DNA from: CAG-390 sp964590755
Lineage (GTDB): Bacteria; Bacillota; Clostridia; Oscillospirales; CAG-272
Assembly: GCA_964590755.1 (NCBI GenBank)
Contig: CAZPYK010000005.1
Coordinates: 1 to 53,437 of the forward strand
DNA length: 53,437 bases
Reading direction: 5' to 3'
This document shows, piece by piece, positions 1 to 7,380 of the stretch. Every line of letters starts with the position of its first letter. Position 1 is the stretch's first letter. A model generated the notes under the pieces. That model did no database searches, was not told where the DNA came from, and saw only the letters and a program-made list of their open reading frames with translations. Made by a program: the position numbers and the translations under genes.

Positions 1-102
1 CCCTCGACCGGCGCCGCCTTTTCGAAAAAGGCGGGCGAAAACTTTCGGCAATTTGGCGAGACCGTTTGTTTGGTCCGCAACCTGTGCCGCCCATAGGGCG
101 GC
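1..102 (-). repeat. Dispersed multi-hairpin repeat, copy A (partial, cut by window edge)
   Basis: Read on the minus strand, bases 1-80 match the first part of the copies near 36.6 kb and 43.7 kb, including the block CCGAAAGTTTTCGCCCGCC and the CGCC/GGCG hairpin. The similarity to the 43.7 kb copy continues to about base 85 (GGACCAAACAAAC versus AGACCAAGCAAAC). The end nearest the gene is a perfect hairpin, GCCGCCC-ATA-GGGCGGC at 86-102, six bases before the GGAG of the TIR gene. The rest of the element lies off the window. Confidence 0.8.
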
Positions 103-117
103 GGAACGGAGACACGT

Positions 118-1236
118 ATGAATTACGATATTTTCATCTCATATAAATGCTCGGACGACCGCGGCGGCAAGACCCCGGATCACGCCATAGCCAAAGAGCT
201 GTACGAGGCTTTGACAGATCTGGGGTACAGCGTTTTCTTTTCCTCCGACACACTGGAAAAGCTGGGCAGCTCCAGATATAAGCTGGATATCGACTCCGCG
301 CTCGACAGCGCCAAGATAATGGTCGTCGTGCTGACACGCGCGGAATACGCCTCCTCTCATTGGGTAAGATATGAATGGGACAGCTTTTACAATGACTACC
401 TTTCCGGTGTGCGCAACGAAGCCAACCTTTTCACCTTGACCTCGGGAGTCAACGTGAACGACCTGCCGCGCACACTAAGAAACGTGCAAAATTTCGATCA
501 CTCGGAGGGGATCGCACGTCTGTGCGGCTTTATCGGCAGTGCTCTGACTCCGAAAACGCACCAAGCACCGCCGACAAGCGAGCAAGAGGACTCGAACGGC
601 AGCATTTCCATAATCACCGGACGCCGGATAACACGCGATGACATTCGCGAAGCCGTTATGCTTGACAGTTTAGTCTATGACGATATATATCATGTCGATA
701 CGTCGCAGTGCGAGGATTGGTTTGCGGTCAATCACGACATCTACGTTATGGCAAAGGATGACAGAACGAACAAGGTCATAGCATATATAAACGTCTCTCC
801 GGTCACCGATGAATGCTATGAGCGGATCAAAAACGGAGACTTTATCGACACCGGCATTACCTCGGATATGCTTCTCAGCTATGATATGCCATTTCCGTAC
901 AGCGTGTATTTTTCATCGATCGTCATTCACCCCGACTATCAAAATACGGATGTCTTCATGCAGCTCTTCAATGCGATCATCAAAAAATTCCTCTCTCTGG
1001 GCGAGCACGAGGTATATGTCAAGCGCATGATCGCAGATGCCGTAACCAAAAACGGAGAAAAGTTTTGTCGTCTCTTCGGCATGAGCAAGGTCAAGGGCAG
1101 CGACCATGATTCGACTCTGTACGAGATAACCATGATACCGCCGCGCTTCAGAGTGCTGTCAAAGATGTCAAAGCAATTATACGACTACTATCAAAGGAAA
1201 TACACCGAGGCTCCGTATCTGTTTGATGCGGAATGA
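118..1236 (+). CDS. TIR-domain protein with C-terminal GNAT-like domain
   Basis: This 372-residue protein has two domains. Residues 1-145 are a TIR domain: it opens with YDIFISYK, has the KELYEALTDLGYSVFF helix and strand, and HWVRYEW, where E86 is at the position of the catalytic Glu of NAD-cleaving TIR domains. Residues 146-165 are a polar linker. Residues 167-340 look like a GNAT acyltransferase fold, with VIAYINVSPV, the strand SSIVIHPDYQ followed by a helix, and KNGEKFCRLFGM like the usual final helix and GF strand. The acetyl-CoA loop (Q/RxxGxG/A) is degenerate, reading YQNTDVF. There is no transmembrane segment. The start is supported by GGAG seven bases upstream. No promoter is visible; transcription may come from beyond the window. 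TIR domains act in anti-phage immunity and NAD hydrolysis; that role here is inference. Confidence 0.85.
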   Translation: MNYDIFISYKCSDDRGGKTPDHAIAKELYEALTDLGYSVFFSSDTLEKLGSSRYKLDIDSALDSAKIMVVVLTRAEYASSHWVRYEWDSFYNDYLSGVRNEANLFTLTSGVNVNDLPRTLRNVQNFDHSEGIARLCGFIGSALTPKTHQAPPTSEQEDSNGSISIITGRRITRDDIREAVMLDSLVYDDIYHVDTSQCEDWFAVNHDIYVMAKDDRTNKVIAYINVSPVTDECYERIKNGDFIDTGITSDMLLSYDMPFPYSVYFSSIVIHPDYQNTDVFMQLFNAIIKKFLSLGEHEVYVKRMIADAVTKNGEKFCRLFGMSKVKGSDHDSTLYEITMIPPRFRVLSKMSKQLYDYYQRKYTEAPYLFDAE

Positions 1237-1250
1237 TCGCGGAATTAAAA

Positions 1251-1297
1251 AACGGGGCTGTTGAAAAGATCCTTCGGATCTTTTCAACAGCCCCGTT
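1251..1297. terminator. Bidirectional rho-independent terminator
   Basis: A 22-bp perfect stem (arms 1251-1272 and 1276-1297) with a TTC loop lies between the convergent TIR gene and tsf. A-rich sequence before it and T-rich sequence after it allow use from both sides. The core GGGGCTG/CAGCCCC is shared with other terminators of this window. Confidence 0.85.
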
Positions 1298-1309
1298 ATT
1301 TTGACCTTA

Positions 1310-2242
1310 TCAGTCCTTGTGAGTCAGCTTTGCGATCTCGTCGACAAAGTTATCCTCTCTCTTTTCAATACCCTCGCCCTTTTCGTAAAGGTGGAACTCT
1401 CTGACCTTTATGTCGGCACCGAGCTCCTTGGCGGTGTTGGCGATATATGCGCCCACGGTGAGATCGTCATCGAGGAAGAAGGACTGCTCGTTGAGGCAGA
1501 CCTGCTCGTAGTACTTGCCGAGCTTTCCGACGACTATCTTCTCAAGAATGTTCTCCGGCTTGTTGGCATTCTTCGGATCGTTCTTCATAGCGGCGATCTG
1601 AATAGCCTTCTCCTCCTCAAGCACATTCGCGGGAACATCCTCGCGGGTGATGTATGTGGGAGGGTTACCGGATGCGATCTGCAGAGCAACATTCTTTGCC
1701 ATCTTTGCGAACTTTTCGTTTGCGGCGACCTCGGCGGTCGTCTCAAAGCCGACGATAACACCGGCAACTCCGCCACCGTGCACATAGGTGCTGGTGATGC
1801 CGTTAACAACGACAAAGCGTCTGATGCTTATCTTTTCGCCGATCTGGAAGATCATTTCCTGCAGCTTGTCGCTGACGGTGAGCTCACCGCCCAGATACTT
1901 GGCGGCAAGAAGAGCCTCGATATTTGCGGGCTTCTCGGCGATTATCGTCTTGAGCAGAGCCTCGACGAACTCGCGGAAGGAAGCGTTCTTTGCAACAAAG
2001 TCGGTCTCGCTGTTGACCTCGATCATAGCGGAGGTGTCACCGTCCTTGAGTATCTCAACAACACCGTCGGCGGCAATTCTGCCCTCTTTTTTGGCGGCAA
2101 CTGCAAGTCCTCTTTCGCGAAGGACCTTAAGAGCCTTTTCCATATCGCCCTCGGCTTCTACCAGGGCTTTTTTGCACTCCATCATACCGATACCGGTCTT
2201 AGCGCGGAGAGCGGCAACGTCTTTTGCGGTAATAGCAGCCAT
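1310..2242 (-). CDS. tsf: Elongation factor Ts
   Basis: EF-Ts is the guanine-nucleotide exchange factor that recycles EF-Tu in translation. The 310-residue protein has the N-terminal UBA-like part with LRAKTGIGMMECKKALVEA and the diagnostic TDFVAKNASFREFVEALL of the core. A GGAG-type site (AGAGGAG) lies about seven bases before ATG. It follows rpsB by 39 bases, the standard rpsB-tsf order, and both are probably read from the promoter upstream of rpsB and end at the shared terminator at 1251-1297. Confidence 0.97.
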   Translation of the reverse strand: MAAITAKDVAALRAKTGIGMMECKKALVEAEGDMEKALKVLRERGLAVAAKKEGRIAADGVVEILKDGDTSAMIEVNSETDFVAKNASFREFVEALLKTIIAEKPANIEALLAAKYLGGELTVSDKLQEMIFQIGEKISIRRFVVVNGITSTYVHGGGVAGVIVGFETTAEVAANEKFAKMAKNVALQIASGNPPTYITREDVPANVLEEEKAIQIAAMKNDPKNANKPENILEKIVVGKLGKYYEQVCLNEQSFFLDDDLTVGAYIANTAKELGADIKVREFHLYEKGEGIEKREDNFVDEIAKLTHKD

Positions 2243-2281
2243 TTTTTATCTCCTCTGTATCTTAAACTTGTTATTTGAAGC

Positions 2282-3049
2282 TTATTCGGCGTCTTCCTCT
2301 GCCTCGGCAGCGGACTTCTCTGCCTCGGCGACCTCGGCGGCGTCGGGCTCGACCTCGGCGGAATCGGCACCCTGTCTGCCTTCGATAACGGCGTCGGCAA
2401 GCACGGAGGCGATCAGCTTGATGGCGCGGATAGCGTCATCGTTGCCGGGGATGATGTAATCGGCATCATCGGGATCGCAGTTGGTGTCGACGATGGCGAT
2501 AACGGGAATGCCCAGCTTCTTGGCTTCCTTAACGGCGTTGGCTTCCTTCTTTGTGTCAACAACGAAGATAGCGGCGGGAAGCTCGCTCATGTTCTTGATA
2601 CCGCCGTAGTTTCTTTCAAGGTCCGCCATTTCCTTCTGGCGAGCGGCGGCTTCCTTCTTGGGAAGCAGATCGAGGGTTCCGTCCTCTGCCATCTTGGTCA
2701 GAGTGTTGAGACGGTTGATGGACTTCTTGATGGTCTTGAAGTTGGTCATCATACCGCCGGGCCAACGAACGTTGACATAGTACATGCCGCATCTTTCCGC
2801 CTCTTCCTTAATGGCATCGGTGGCTTGCTTTTTGGTACCGACGAAGAGAATGCTCTTGTTGTCGGCGGAGAGCTCGCGAACGTACATATACGCCTCGTCA
2901 AACTTTTTTACCGTCTTCTGAAGGTCGATGATGTAGATACCGTTACGCTCGGTAAAAATGTACTCCTGCATTTTGGGGTTCCATCTTCTGGTGTGATGTC
3001 CGAAATGGACACCTGCTTCGAGAAGCTGTTTGATGGTGATAACAGACAT
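2282..3049 (-). CDS. rpsB: 30S ribosomal protein S2
   Basis: S2 binds the small ribosomal subunit late in assembly. The 255-residue protein starts MSVITIKQLLEAGVHFGHHT and has the conserved WNPKM, IYIIDLQKTVKK and RWPGGMMTNFKT segments. The open frame extends 60 codons further upstream, but the start at 3049 has AAGGAGG at proper spacing and the family N-terminus, so the longer reading is rejected. The C-terminus is an acidic Ala/Glu tail, longer than in Bacillus. It is the first gene of the rpsB-tsf operon, with a leader of about 180 nt. Confidence 0.97.
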   Translation of the reverse strand: MSVITIKQLLEAGVHFGHHTRRWNPKMQEYIFTERNGIYIIDLQKTVKKFDEAYMYVRELSADNKSILFVGTKKQATDAIKEEAERCGMYYVNVRWPGGMMTNFKTIKKSINRLNTLTKMAEDGTLDLLPKKEAAARQKEMADLERNYGGIKNMSELPAAIFVVDTKKEANAVKEAKKLGIPVIAIVDTNCDPDDADYIIPGNDDAIRAIKLIASVLADAVIEGRQGADSAEVEPDAAEVAEAEKSAAEAEEDAE

Positions 3050-3238
3050 TATAATGTCCTCCTTCTGGTTTTTTCCACCACGCCGCCCCGAAAGCGGACA
3101 ACCGCCGATCTCGGCAGCACCCGACCGCGTTTGCACGGCGTGTGTGTTGTGGGCTTTTTTCGTTGTATATACCGTTTTTGCGCGGCAAAAAGCCCGGCTG
3201 CATCGGATCACCTGTCTTTTCCGACACAAGCCTCAAGT

Positions 3239-3267
3239 ATTATATCACATCTTTTATTTTTTTGCAA
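3239..3267 (-). promoter_or_regulatory. rpsB-tsf promoter
   Basis: On the minus strand TTGCAA (3267-3262) and TATAAT (3244-3239) are 17 bp apart, with TG one base before the -10. Transcription would start near 3232 and leave a GC-rich leader of about 180 nt, long enough for an S2 autoregulatory structure, though none was identified. Confidence 0.7.
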
Positions 3268-3301
3268 TACCCAAAGCACAATTTACAATTTATTTACATT
3301 T

Positions 3302-3592
3302 TCAGCGCTTCTTCTCACGTTTTTTACCCATCTCAAAACCGCAGAGCTCGCCCTCGGGAATCTTTATCAGCACCGCATCCTCGCCAATGCATTCTATTTT
3401 GTCCCACGGAATTAGATATCTTTCCTCGCCGCCGAATCCCCAAAAACCGGTCTCGCGTCCGATGATGAGTGCGCAAAGCTTGCCGTCGCACACGTCGAAT
3501 TCAAAATCACATGCATGCCCCAGCCTTGCGCCTCCGCACAGATCTATCACGTCCTTTTCTCGCAGCTCGCATGTCGTCATACGTCTCGTCAT
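3302..3592 (-). CDS. YlmC/YmxH family sporulation protein (PRC barrel)
   Basis: A 96-residue protein with a PRC-barrel-like fold. CELREKDVIDLCGGARLGHACDF matches the start of YlmC/YmxH proteins of spore formers, and GFGGEERYLIPWDKIECIGEDAVLI completes the barrel. The C-terminus is basic (KKREKKR). The start at 3592 has GAGGTG six bases upstream; an internal ATG at 3580 is possible. It ends 34 bases before the rpsB -35 box. The family is linked to sporulation by expression and distribution, but its biochemical role is not known. Confidence 0.8.
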   Translation of the reverse strand: MTRRMTTCELREKDVIDLCGGARLGHACDFEFDVCDGKLCALIIGRETGFWGFGGEERYLIPWDKIECIGEDAVLIKIPEGELCGFEMGKKREKKR

Positions 3593-3644
3593 ATCGGCAC
3601 CTCACATTATAACATTATATATATAAAGCTTATTCGCAGACATC

Positions 3645-3688
3645 GAAAAAAATACACGTGACACCGCACAAGGAGCGGTGTCACGTGT
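3645..3688 (-). terminator. Rho-independent terminator after the zinc-ribbon gene
   Basis: A 14-base stem, ACACGTGACACCGC pairing with GCGGTGTCACGTGT (3654-3688), is followed on the minus strand by ATTTTTTT. It lies just downstream of the gene ending at 3711. Confidence 0.85.
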
Positions 3689-3710
3689 ATTGCCTTGCAA
3701 GTCGGATATT

Positions 3711-4220
3711 TTATTGAAGTATGGTGAAGAGTCCGCCGATGACGGGAAGCTCCTTCGCCTTGCCTTGCGCCGCGTTAACGATACCGATAACGGCGAGTGC
3801 GAGAGTCGCAAGATCGAGAAGCGTGAATGCCAGCGAAAGGACGGTTCCCAAAACGACTATACCACCCAGGAAAGAGGTGACTATTGCCGACGCTACGCTG
3901 ATAACGACCTCGGCAATGAGAAGCACCAGCCCCTGATTGGCGTGGTAACGCGCGTATTTTGAGTTCTTTGCGGCAAGAATGGGAATGAGCACGAGAATTC
4001 CGAAATAGGAAAGCACTGCCATCACCTTGTTGCCGTTAATGTCCGCCGCGTCAAATTCGGCGGTCTTGTCGGGCGTGTTAAGTATTGCGTCAAAGCCGTT
4101 GCTCTTGTTTTGGCTTTGAGCTTGACCCTGTGTTGCGTTCTCTTCGGTGGGCGCACCGCACTTTTGACAGAACTTTACGCCGTCATCCAGCTGAGAGCCG
4201 CATTGCTTGCAAAATGCCAT
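3711..4220 (-). CDS. Zinc-ribbon membrane protein (DUF4870-like)
   Basis: The 169-residue protein begins with a zinc ribbon, FCKQCG...FCQKCG (residues 3-21), then a Gln/Asn-rich linker and a membrane part with about three hydrophobic segments (AVLSYFGILVLIPILAA, the stretch after YHANQGLVLL, and FTLLDLATLALAVIGI). YARYHANQGL is typical of DUF4870-type proteins. The start at 4220 is chosen because GGAGG precedes it and the zinc ribbon follows at once; 18 further upstream codons are open but unlikely. The role is unknown. It is read with the next gene upstream, also a zinc-ribbon membrane protein. Confidence 0.8.
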   Translation of the reverse strand: MAFCKQCGSQLDDGVKFCQKCGAPTEENATQGQAQSQNKSNGFDAILNTPDKTAEFDAADINGNKVMAVLSYFGILVLIPILAAKNSKYARYHANQGLVLLIAEVVISVASAIVTSFLGGIVVLGTVLSLAFTLLDLATLALAVIGIVNAAQGKAKELPVIGGLFTILQ

Positions 4221-4289
4221 GATGTTGATTCCTCCGTATGTTTTAATTATTTTATGTTGAAAAATCGGGAACAAGATCGGATCTCGCCG

Positions 4290-4715
4290 TCAAGCGAATA
4301 TCGAAAAGAGCGCCGCGTATCCGGCATTTACTATGGTCTCTATTATTTCCATCGACACAAGACCCACCACGATACCGAGCAAGAGCGAGGCGATCACCGC
4401 CGCGACCTTCACTATCAGCACGGCGAGCGCAAAATTGCGCATGCTCTTTTTTTGACATGCCACCGCCATTACGATGCCGGAAATCAGCCCGACTATCGGA
4501 ATGCACCAAAGCAGCATACATCCGACATATGCCCATATGCCGATGGGCTTTTCAAGCTCCGGATTCGGTGTCGTCGACATCGGTGCGGGCGCAGGCGCGG
4601 GTGCGGGCGCAGGTGGAGACGTCGGCTCGGAATTATTCAACGGCTTTCCGCAGCCGTTGCAAAATTTATCATTCTCATGCAGCAGTGCGCCGCAATCGGT
4701 GCAATAGTTTGACAT
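4290..4715 (-). CDS. Zinc-ribbon membrane protein with Pro-Ala linker
   Basis: The 141-residue protein starts MSNYCTDCG...FCNGCG, a four-cysteine zinc ribbon, followed by a Pro-Ala repeat linker (codon-level simple repeat near 4590-4620) and two or three membrane segments (IWAYVGCMLLWCIPIVGLISG and the stretch after FALAVLI). GGAAGC precedes the start. It has its own strong promoter at 4764-4792, and the gene at 3711-4220 follows 69 bases later, so the two may be cotranscribed. The function is unknown. Confidence 0.75.
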   Translation of the reverse strand: MSNYCTDCGALLHENDKFCNGCGKPLNNSEPTSPPAPAPAPAPAPMSTTPNPELEKPIGIWAYVGCMLLWCIPIVGLISGIVMAVACQKKSMRNFALAVLIVKVAAVIASLLLGIVVGLVSMEIIETIVNAGYAALFSIFA

Positions 4716-4763
4716 TTACGCTTCCTTTCCCGCCCCGAGGGGGCGGACACATTTCATGTATAT

Positions 4764-4792
4764 ATTATAGTATAATTTTATTCTCGTGTCAA
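4764..4792 (-). promoter_or_regulatory. Consensus sigma-A promoter of the zinc-ribbon genes
   Basis: On the minus strand TTGACA (4792-4787) and TATAAT (4769-4764) are exactly 17 bp apart, about 50 bp before the start at 4715. Confidence 0.85.
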
Positions 4793-4865
4793 TATTATTT
4801 TTTTGATTTTCAAATTTGACTTTCAAGAGGTCTCAAAAAGCCGTTTTTTCATTTTTCAATAATTA

Positions 4866-4884
4866 TTTATCGTTTTTCGATAAA
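4866..4884. promoter_or_regulatory. Palindrome upstream of the DUF2975 promoter
   Basis: TTTATCG-TTTTT-CGATAAA is a perfect 7-bp inverted repeat ending six bases before the -35 box of the promoter at 4891-4919. It could be a site for the Xre regulator encoded two genes downstream. That link is inference. Confidence 0.4.
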
Positions 4885-4890
4885 AAAGTA

Positions 4891-4919
4891 TTGACAAACG
4901 ATTAATGACGTGCTATAAT
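4891..4919 (+). promoter_or_regulatory. Consensus promoter of the DUF2975 operon
   Basis: TTGACA (4891-4896) and TATAAT (4914-4919) are 17 bp apart, with an extended -10 (TGC before TATAAT). Confidence 0.88.
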
Positions 4920-4979
4920 GGATCCAACGAATCAAAAAACGCGCCCGCGCGTTTCGGTTTTACGAAAGGAAGAAAAATC

Positions 4980-5447
4980 ATGCCCAAGCTTTCAAGACAC
5001 ACCTCATGCGTAATATCTCTTGTGCTGTCTATCGTGACCATGCTTGCGATATTCGTATTGCTCCCATTTATGCCCCGCATAACAGAGGCACTTGTCGGAG
5101 TCAAAGGCGGTCCCGCCGACGCGCCGTTTTACATGAGCTATCCGTTCGCGCTCACCGTATCCTATCTTATTCTCGCCGACGCCGCGATATGCGACGGAGT
5201 TCTGCTGCTGCTTTTGTCGGCGATAAGGCGCGGCGAGGTGTTCACCCGAAGAAACGTCGCTTGCATCCGCTCGGTCTCATGGGGTTGCATTGCCGCCGCC
5301 CTGCTGTTCGGAGCACTCACGCCGAAATTTTATCTTTCCGCCGCAGTAGCCTTTGTCGCATTTTTTGTGGGGCTCAGCCTGCGCGTCGTCAAAAACGCCT
5401 TTGAAGAGGCAATGGCGATAAAAGAAGAAAACGATTTCACGATATAA
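4980..5447 (+). CDS. DUF2975 family membrane protein
   Basis: This 155-residue protein has four hydrophobic segments (VISLVLSIVTMLAIFVLLPF, ALTVSYLILADAAICDGVLLLLL, a third near GCIAAALLFGA and a fourth near AAVAFVAFFVGLSLRVV). RRGEVFTRRNVACIRSVSWGCI is typical of DUF2975. AAAGGAAG lies before the ATG at 4980; 25 upstream codons are open but overlap the promoter, so the longer form is rejected. DUF2975 proteins usually sit next to a small Xre regulator, as here, 12 bases downstream. The molecular role is unknown. Confidence 0.85.
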   Translation: MPKLSRHTSCVISLVLSIVTMLAIFVLLPFMPRITEALVGVKGGPADAPFYMSYPFALTVSYLILADAAICDGVLLLLLSAIRRGEVFTRRNVACIRSVSWGCIAAALLFGALTPKFYLSAAVAFVAFFVGLSLRVVKNAFEEAMAIKEENDFTI

Positions 5448-5459
5448 GGGGGCGGCATC

Positions 5460-5684
5460 ATGATAACGATCAATCTTGACGTAATGATGGCTCGCCGCAA
5501 GATAACGCTGGGCGAGCTTGCCGACCTTGTCGGAATAACACAAGCAAATCTTTCGATACTCAAAAACAACAAGGCAAAGGCAATACGCTTTTCGACCCTC
5601 GATGCCATCTGCCGCGCGCTCGATTGCGGCGTGGGCGATATCATCGAATATTCGCATGATGACATGGGAAAGGAGCTAAAATAA
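5460..5684 (+). CDS. Small Xre-family HTH regulator (YozG-like)
   Basis: A 74-residue single-domain DNA-binding protein. The HTH runs through MMARRKITLGELADLVGITQANLSILKNNKAKAIRFSTLDAICRALDCGVGDIIEY, as in the YozG-like Cro/C1 subgroup usually paired with DUF2975. It has no sensor domain. GGGGG lies before the ATG. It probably regulates its own operon, with the palindrome at 4866-4884 as a candidate site. Confidence 0.9.
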   Translation: MITINLDVMMARRKITLGELADLVGITQANLSILKNNKAKAIRFSTLDAICRALDCGVGDIIEYSHDDMGKELK

Positions 5685-5685
5685 A

Positions 5686-7311
5686 ATGACAAACAACGAT
5701 CTCACACCCGTCGCGGCAAGCGATAACGCTGTCGATGCCGCAAAAAAGGATACGACCGCCGAACCGACACGCGTCGTGCGCCCGCGTGAATGCGCCTTTG
5801 CGTGGGTATCGATAATTCTCGGCTATCTCTTTTGCCGTCTGCTTCCGATAAGCGAGCATCCGCTCGGGGCTCTGTTTTTCACACTTGCACTCTATATATG
5901 CGCCGCGATATTTATGATCCTTTCCGGCGCGCGGCAGACATCGCGGTCACTGTTTTATCTTGTCGCACCGCTCGCCGCCTTGCCCGCGCTCGTGCTCTCA
6001 TCAAGCAAAATGATGCACACGCTCTGCTTTTTGTGGGCAATGCTCTGCTTTGTGCTTTGGGTGACCCTCTCCTACGGCGGCGGGCTTGAAAAGCGGACGC
6101 GCGAGCTGCTCTTTTTCGACGCGGTAAAGGCGGTGCTCGTCCTTCCCCTCGCTTCTTTCGGAGCACTCGGGCGCTCGCTCTTTCCGAAATACAAAAAAAG
6201 CGGAGCAAGGCAGGTTCTCTTTGCATGTCTCGGATTGCTCATCGCGATAATTCCGACCATAGTCGTGGTTATGCTGCTCGGGTACGACCAAAGCTTTTCA
6301 AGCACTCTGGACACGCTCGCCTCATTCATCTCGAAGGATATGCTCACGCGCTTCACCTGCCTGATATTCGGCATTCCGGTCGCCGCCTACGGCTTCGGTG
6401 CGCTCATATCCGCTTCTGAGGGCAAGCATGAGCGTGTGATGCGCCCCGACGCATGTCGCAAATTTGCAGCCGATATCCGCTTCGCCCCGGTAATGATGGT
6501 CTGCTTTGCCACCATCCCCCTTTTGGCGGTGTATGCGATATTCTTTTTCTCGCAGTGGAGCTATTATGTCTCCGCCTTTACCGGAAAATTGCCCGCCGGC
6601 GTGGATATATATTCTCAATATGCCCGCGAGGGCTTTGAAAATCTTTGCGTCGTTGCGGGAATAAATGCCGCGGCGATGACGGCGATATCGGCGTTCACCA
6701 AGCGCCGTCGGGAAGATCGCTCCGACGCGGCGACCCGCGTGTTCGGAGCCTTGCTTTCCGTTTCCACGCTGATACTCATTGCCACCGCCATGGCAAAGAT
6801 GCTGCTGTATATAAAAGCCTACGGGCTGACTCACCTGCGCGTATATGCCTCCTGGTTCATGCTGCTGCTGGCAGCGGGCTTTACCGTGATGCTTTTAAAG
6901 CAGTTATTCCCGCGCGTAAACGCCGCCGCCTCTTTAACGGTGATATTCGCGCTGATGCTGACCGCGCTGGCGGTCAGCGACCCGGATCGGATGATAGCTC
7001 GCTATAACGTCGACAGATATATCGACGGCACGCTTGCCGACGCCGATGTGCGCATGCTTGAAAGCGATTGCGGCGACTCGGCGATTCCCGAACTCGTGCG
7101 CCTGTATGAATATATCGCCGAGCGGGACGGCGACTCCGCCGCGGCGATCAAGAATCGCGAATATATACGCAGTCATCTTGCACGGTGGAAGGAAGAGGAT
7201 GACGCGCACGGCGGAATATTGTCAATGACCCTGCCGAAATACCGCGCGCGTCGCGCCGTGGCCGACCTTTCCGACCTTGACACGCACAAGAGCGCGACCG
7301 ACAGACAATAA
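5686..7311 (+). CDS. Polytopic membrane protein, DUF4173 family
   Basis: The 541-residue protein has a polar N-terminus of about 38 residues, many hydrophobic segments between 40 and 430, and a soluble charged C-terminus. The segment around SQYAREGFENLCVVAGIN is the conserved part of DUF4173/DUF4153-type proteins. AAAGGAGC at good spacing supports the start one base after the HTH stop codon, so the two genes are translationally close. The stem at 7324-7353 follows. No enzymatic role is known for the family. Confidence 0.75.
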   Translation: MTNNDLTPVAASDNAVDAAKKDTTAEPTRVVRPRECAFAWVSIILGYLFCRLLPISEHPLGALFFTLALYICAAIFMILSGARQTSRSLFYLVAPLAALPALVLSSSKMMHTLCFLWAMLCFVLWVTLSYGGGLEKRTRELLFFDAVKAVLVLPLASFGALGRSLFPKYKKSGARQVLFACLGLLIAIIPTIVVVMLLGYDQSFSSTLDTLASFISKDMLTRFTCLIFGIPVAAYGFGALISASEGKHERVMRPDACRKFAADIRFAPVMMVCFATIPLLAVYAIFFFSQWSYYVSAFTGKLPAGVDIYSQYAREGFENLCVVAGINAAAMTAISAFTKRRREDRSDAATRVFGALLSVSTLILIATAMAKMLLYIKAYGLTHLRVYASWFMLLLAAGFTVMLLKQLFPRVNAAASLTVIFALMLTALAVSDPDRMIARYNVDRYIDGTLADADVRMLESDCGDSAIPELVRLYEYIAERDGDSAAAIKNREYIRSHLARWKEEDDAHGGILSMTLPKYRARRAVADLSDLDTHKSATDRQ

Positions 7312-7323
7312 TCGAATAATTTA

Positions 7324-7353
7324 GGGGCTGTCTCACGCAAGCGAGACAGCCCC
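7324..7353. terminator. Terminator-like stem of the GGGGCTGTCTC family
   Basis: GGGGCTGTCTC (7324-7334) pairs with GAGACAGCCCC (7343-7353) between two convergent genes. The T-tract is poor on both sides, so efficiency is uncertain. The same stem recurs at 20733, 25371 and 36810. Confidence 0.6.
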
Positions 7354-7380
7354 TTCATGATCATACCGAAAAAAATAATA

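Noticed and set aside
1301..2278. Plus-strand open frame opposite tsf
   Set aside because: Shadow of the tsf gene; no ribosome site and no family match.
4590..4620. GC-rich repeat considered as a regulatory element
   Set aside because: It is the Pro-Ala linker codon repeat of the zinc-ribbon protein.
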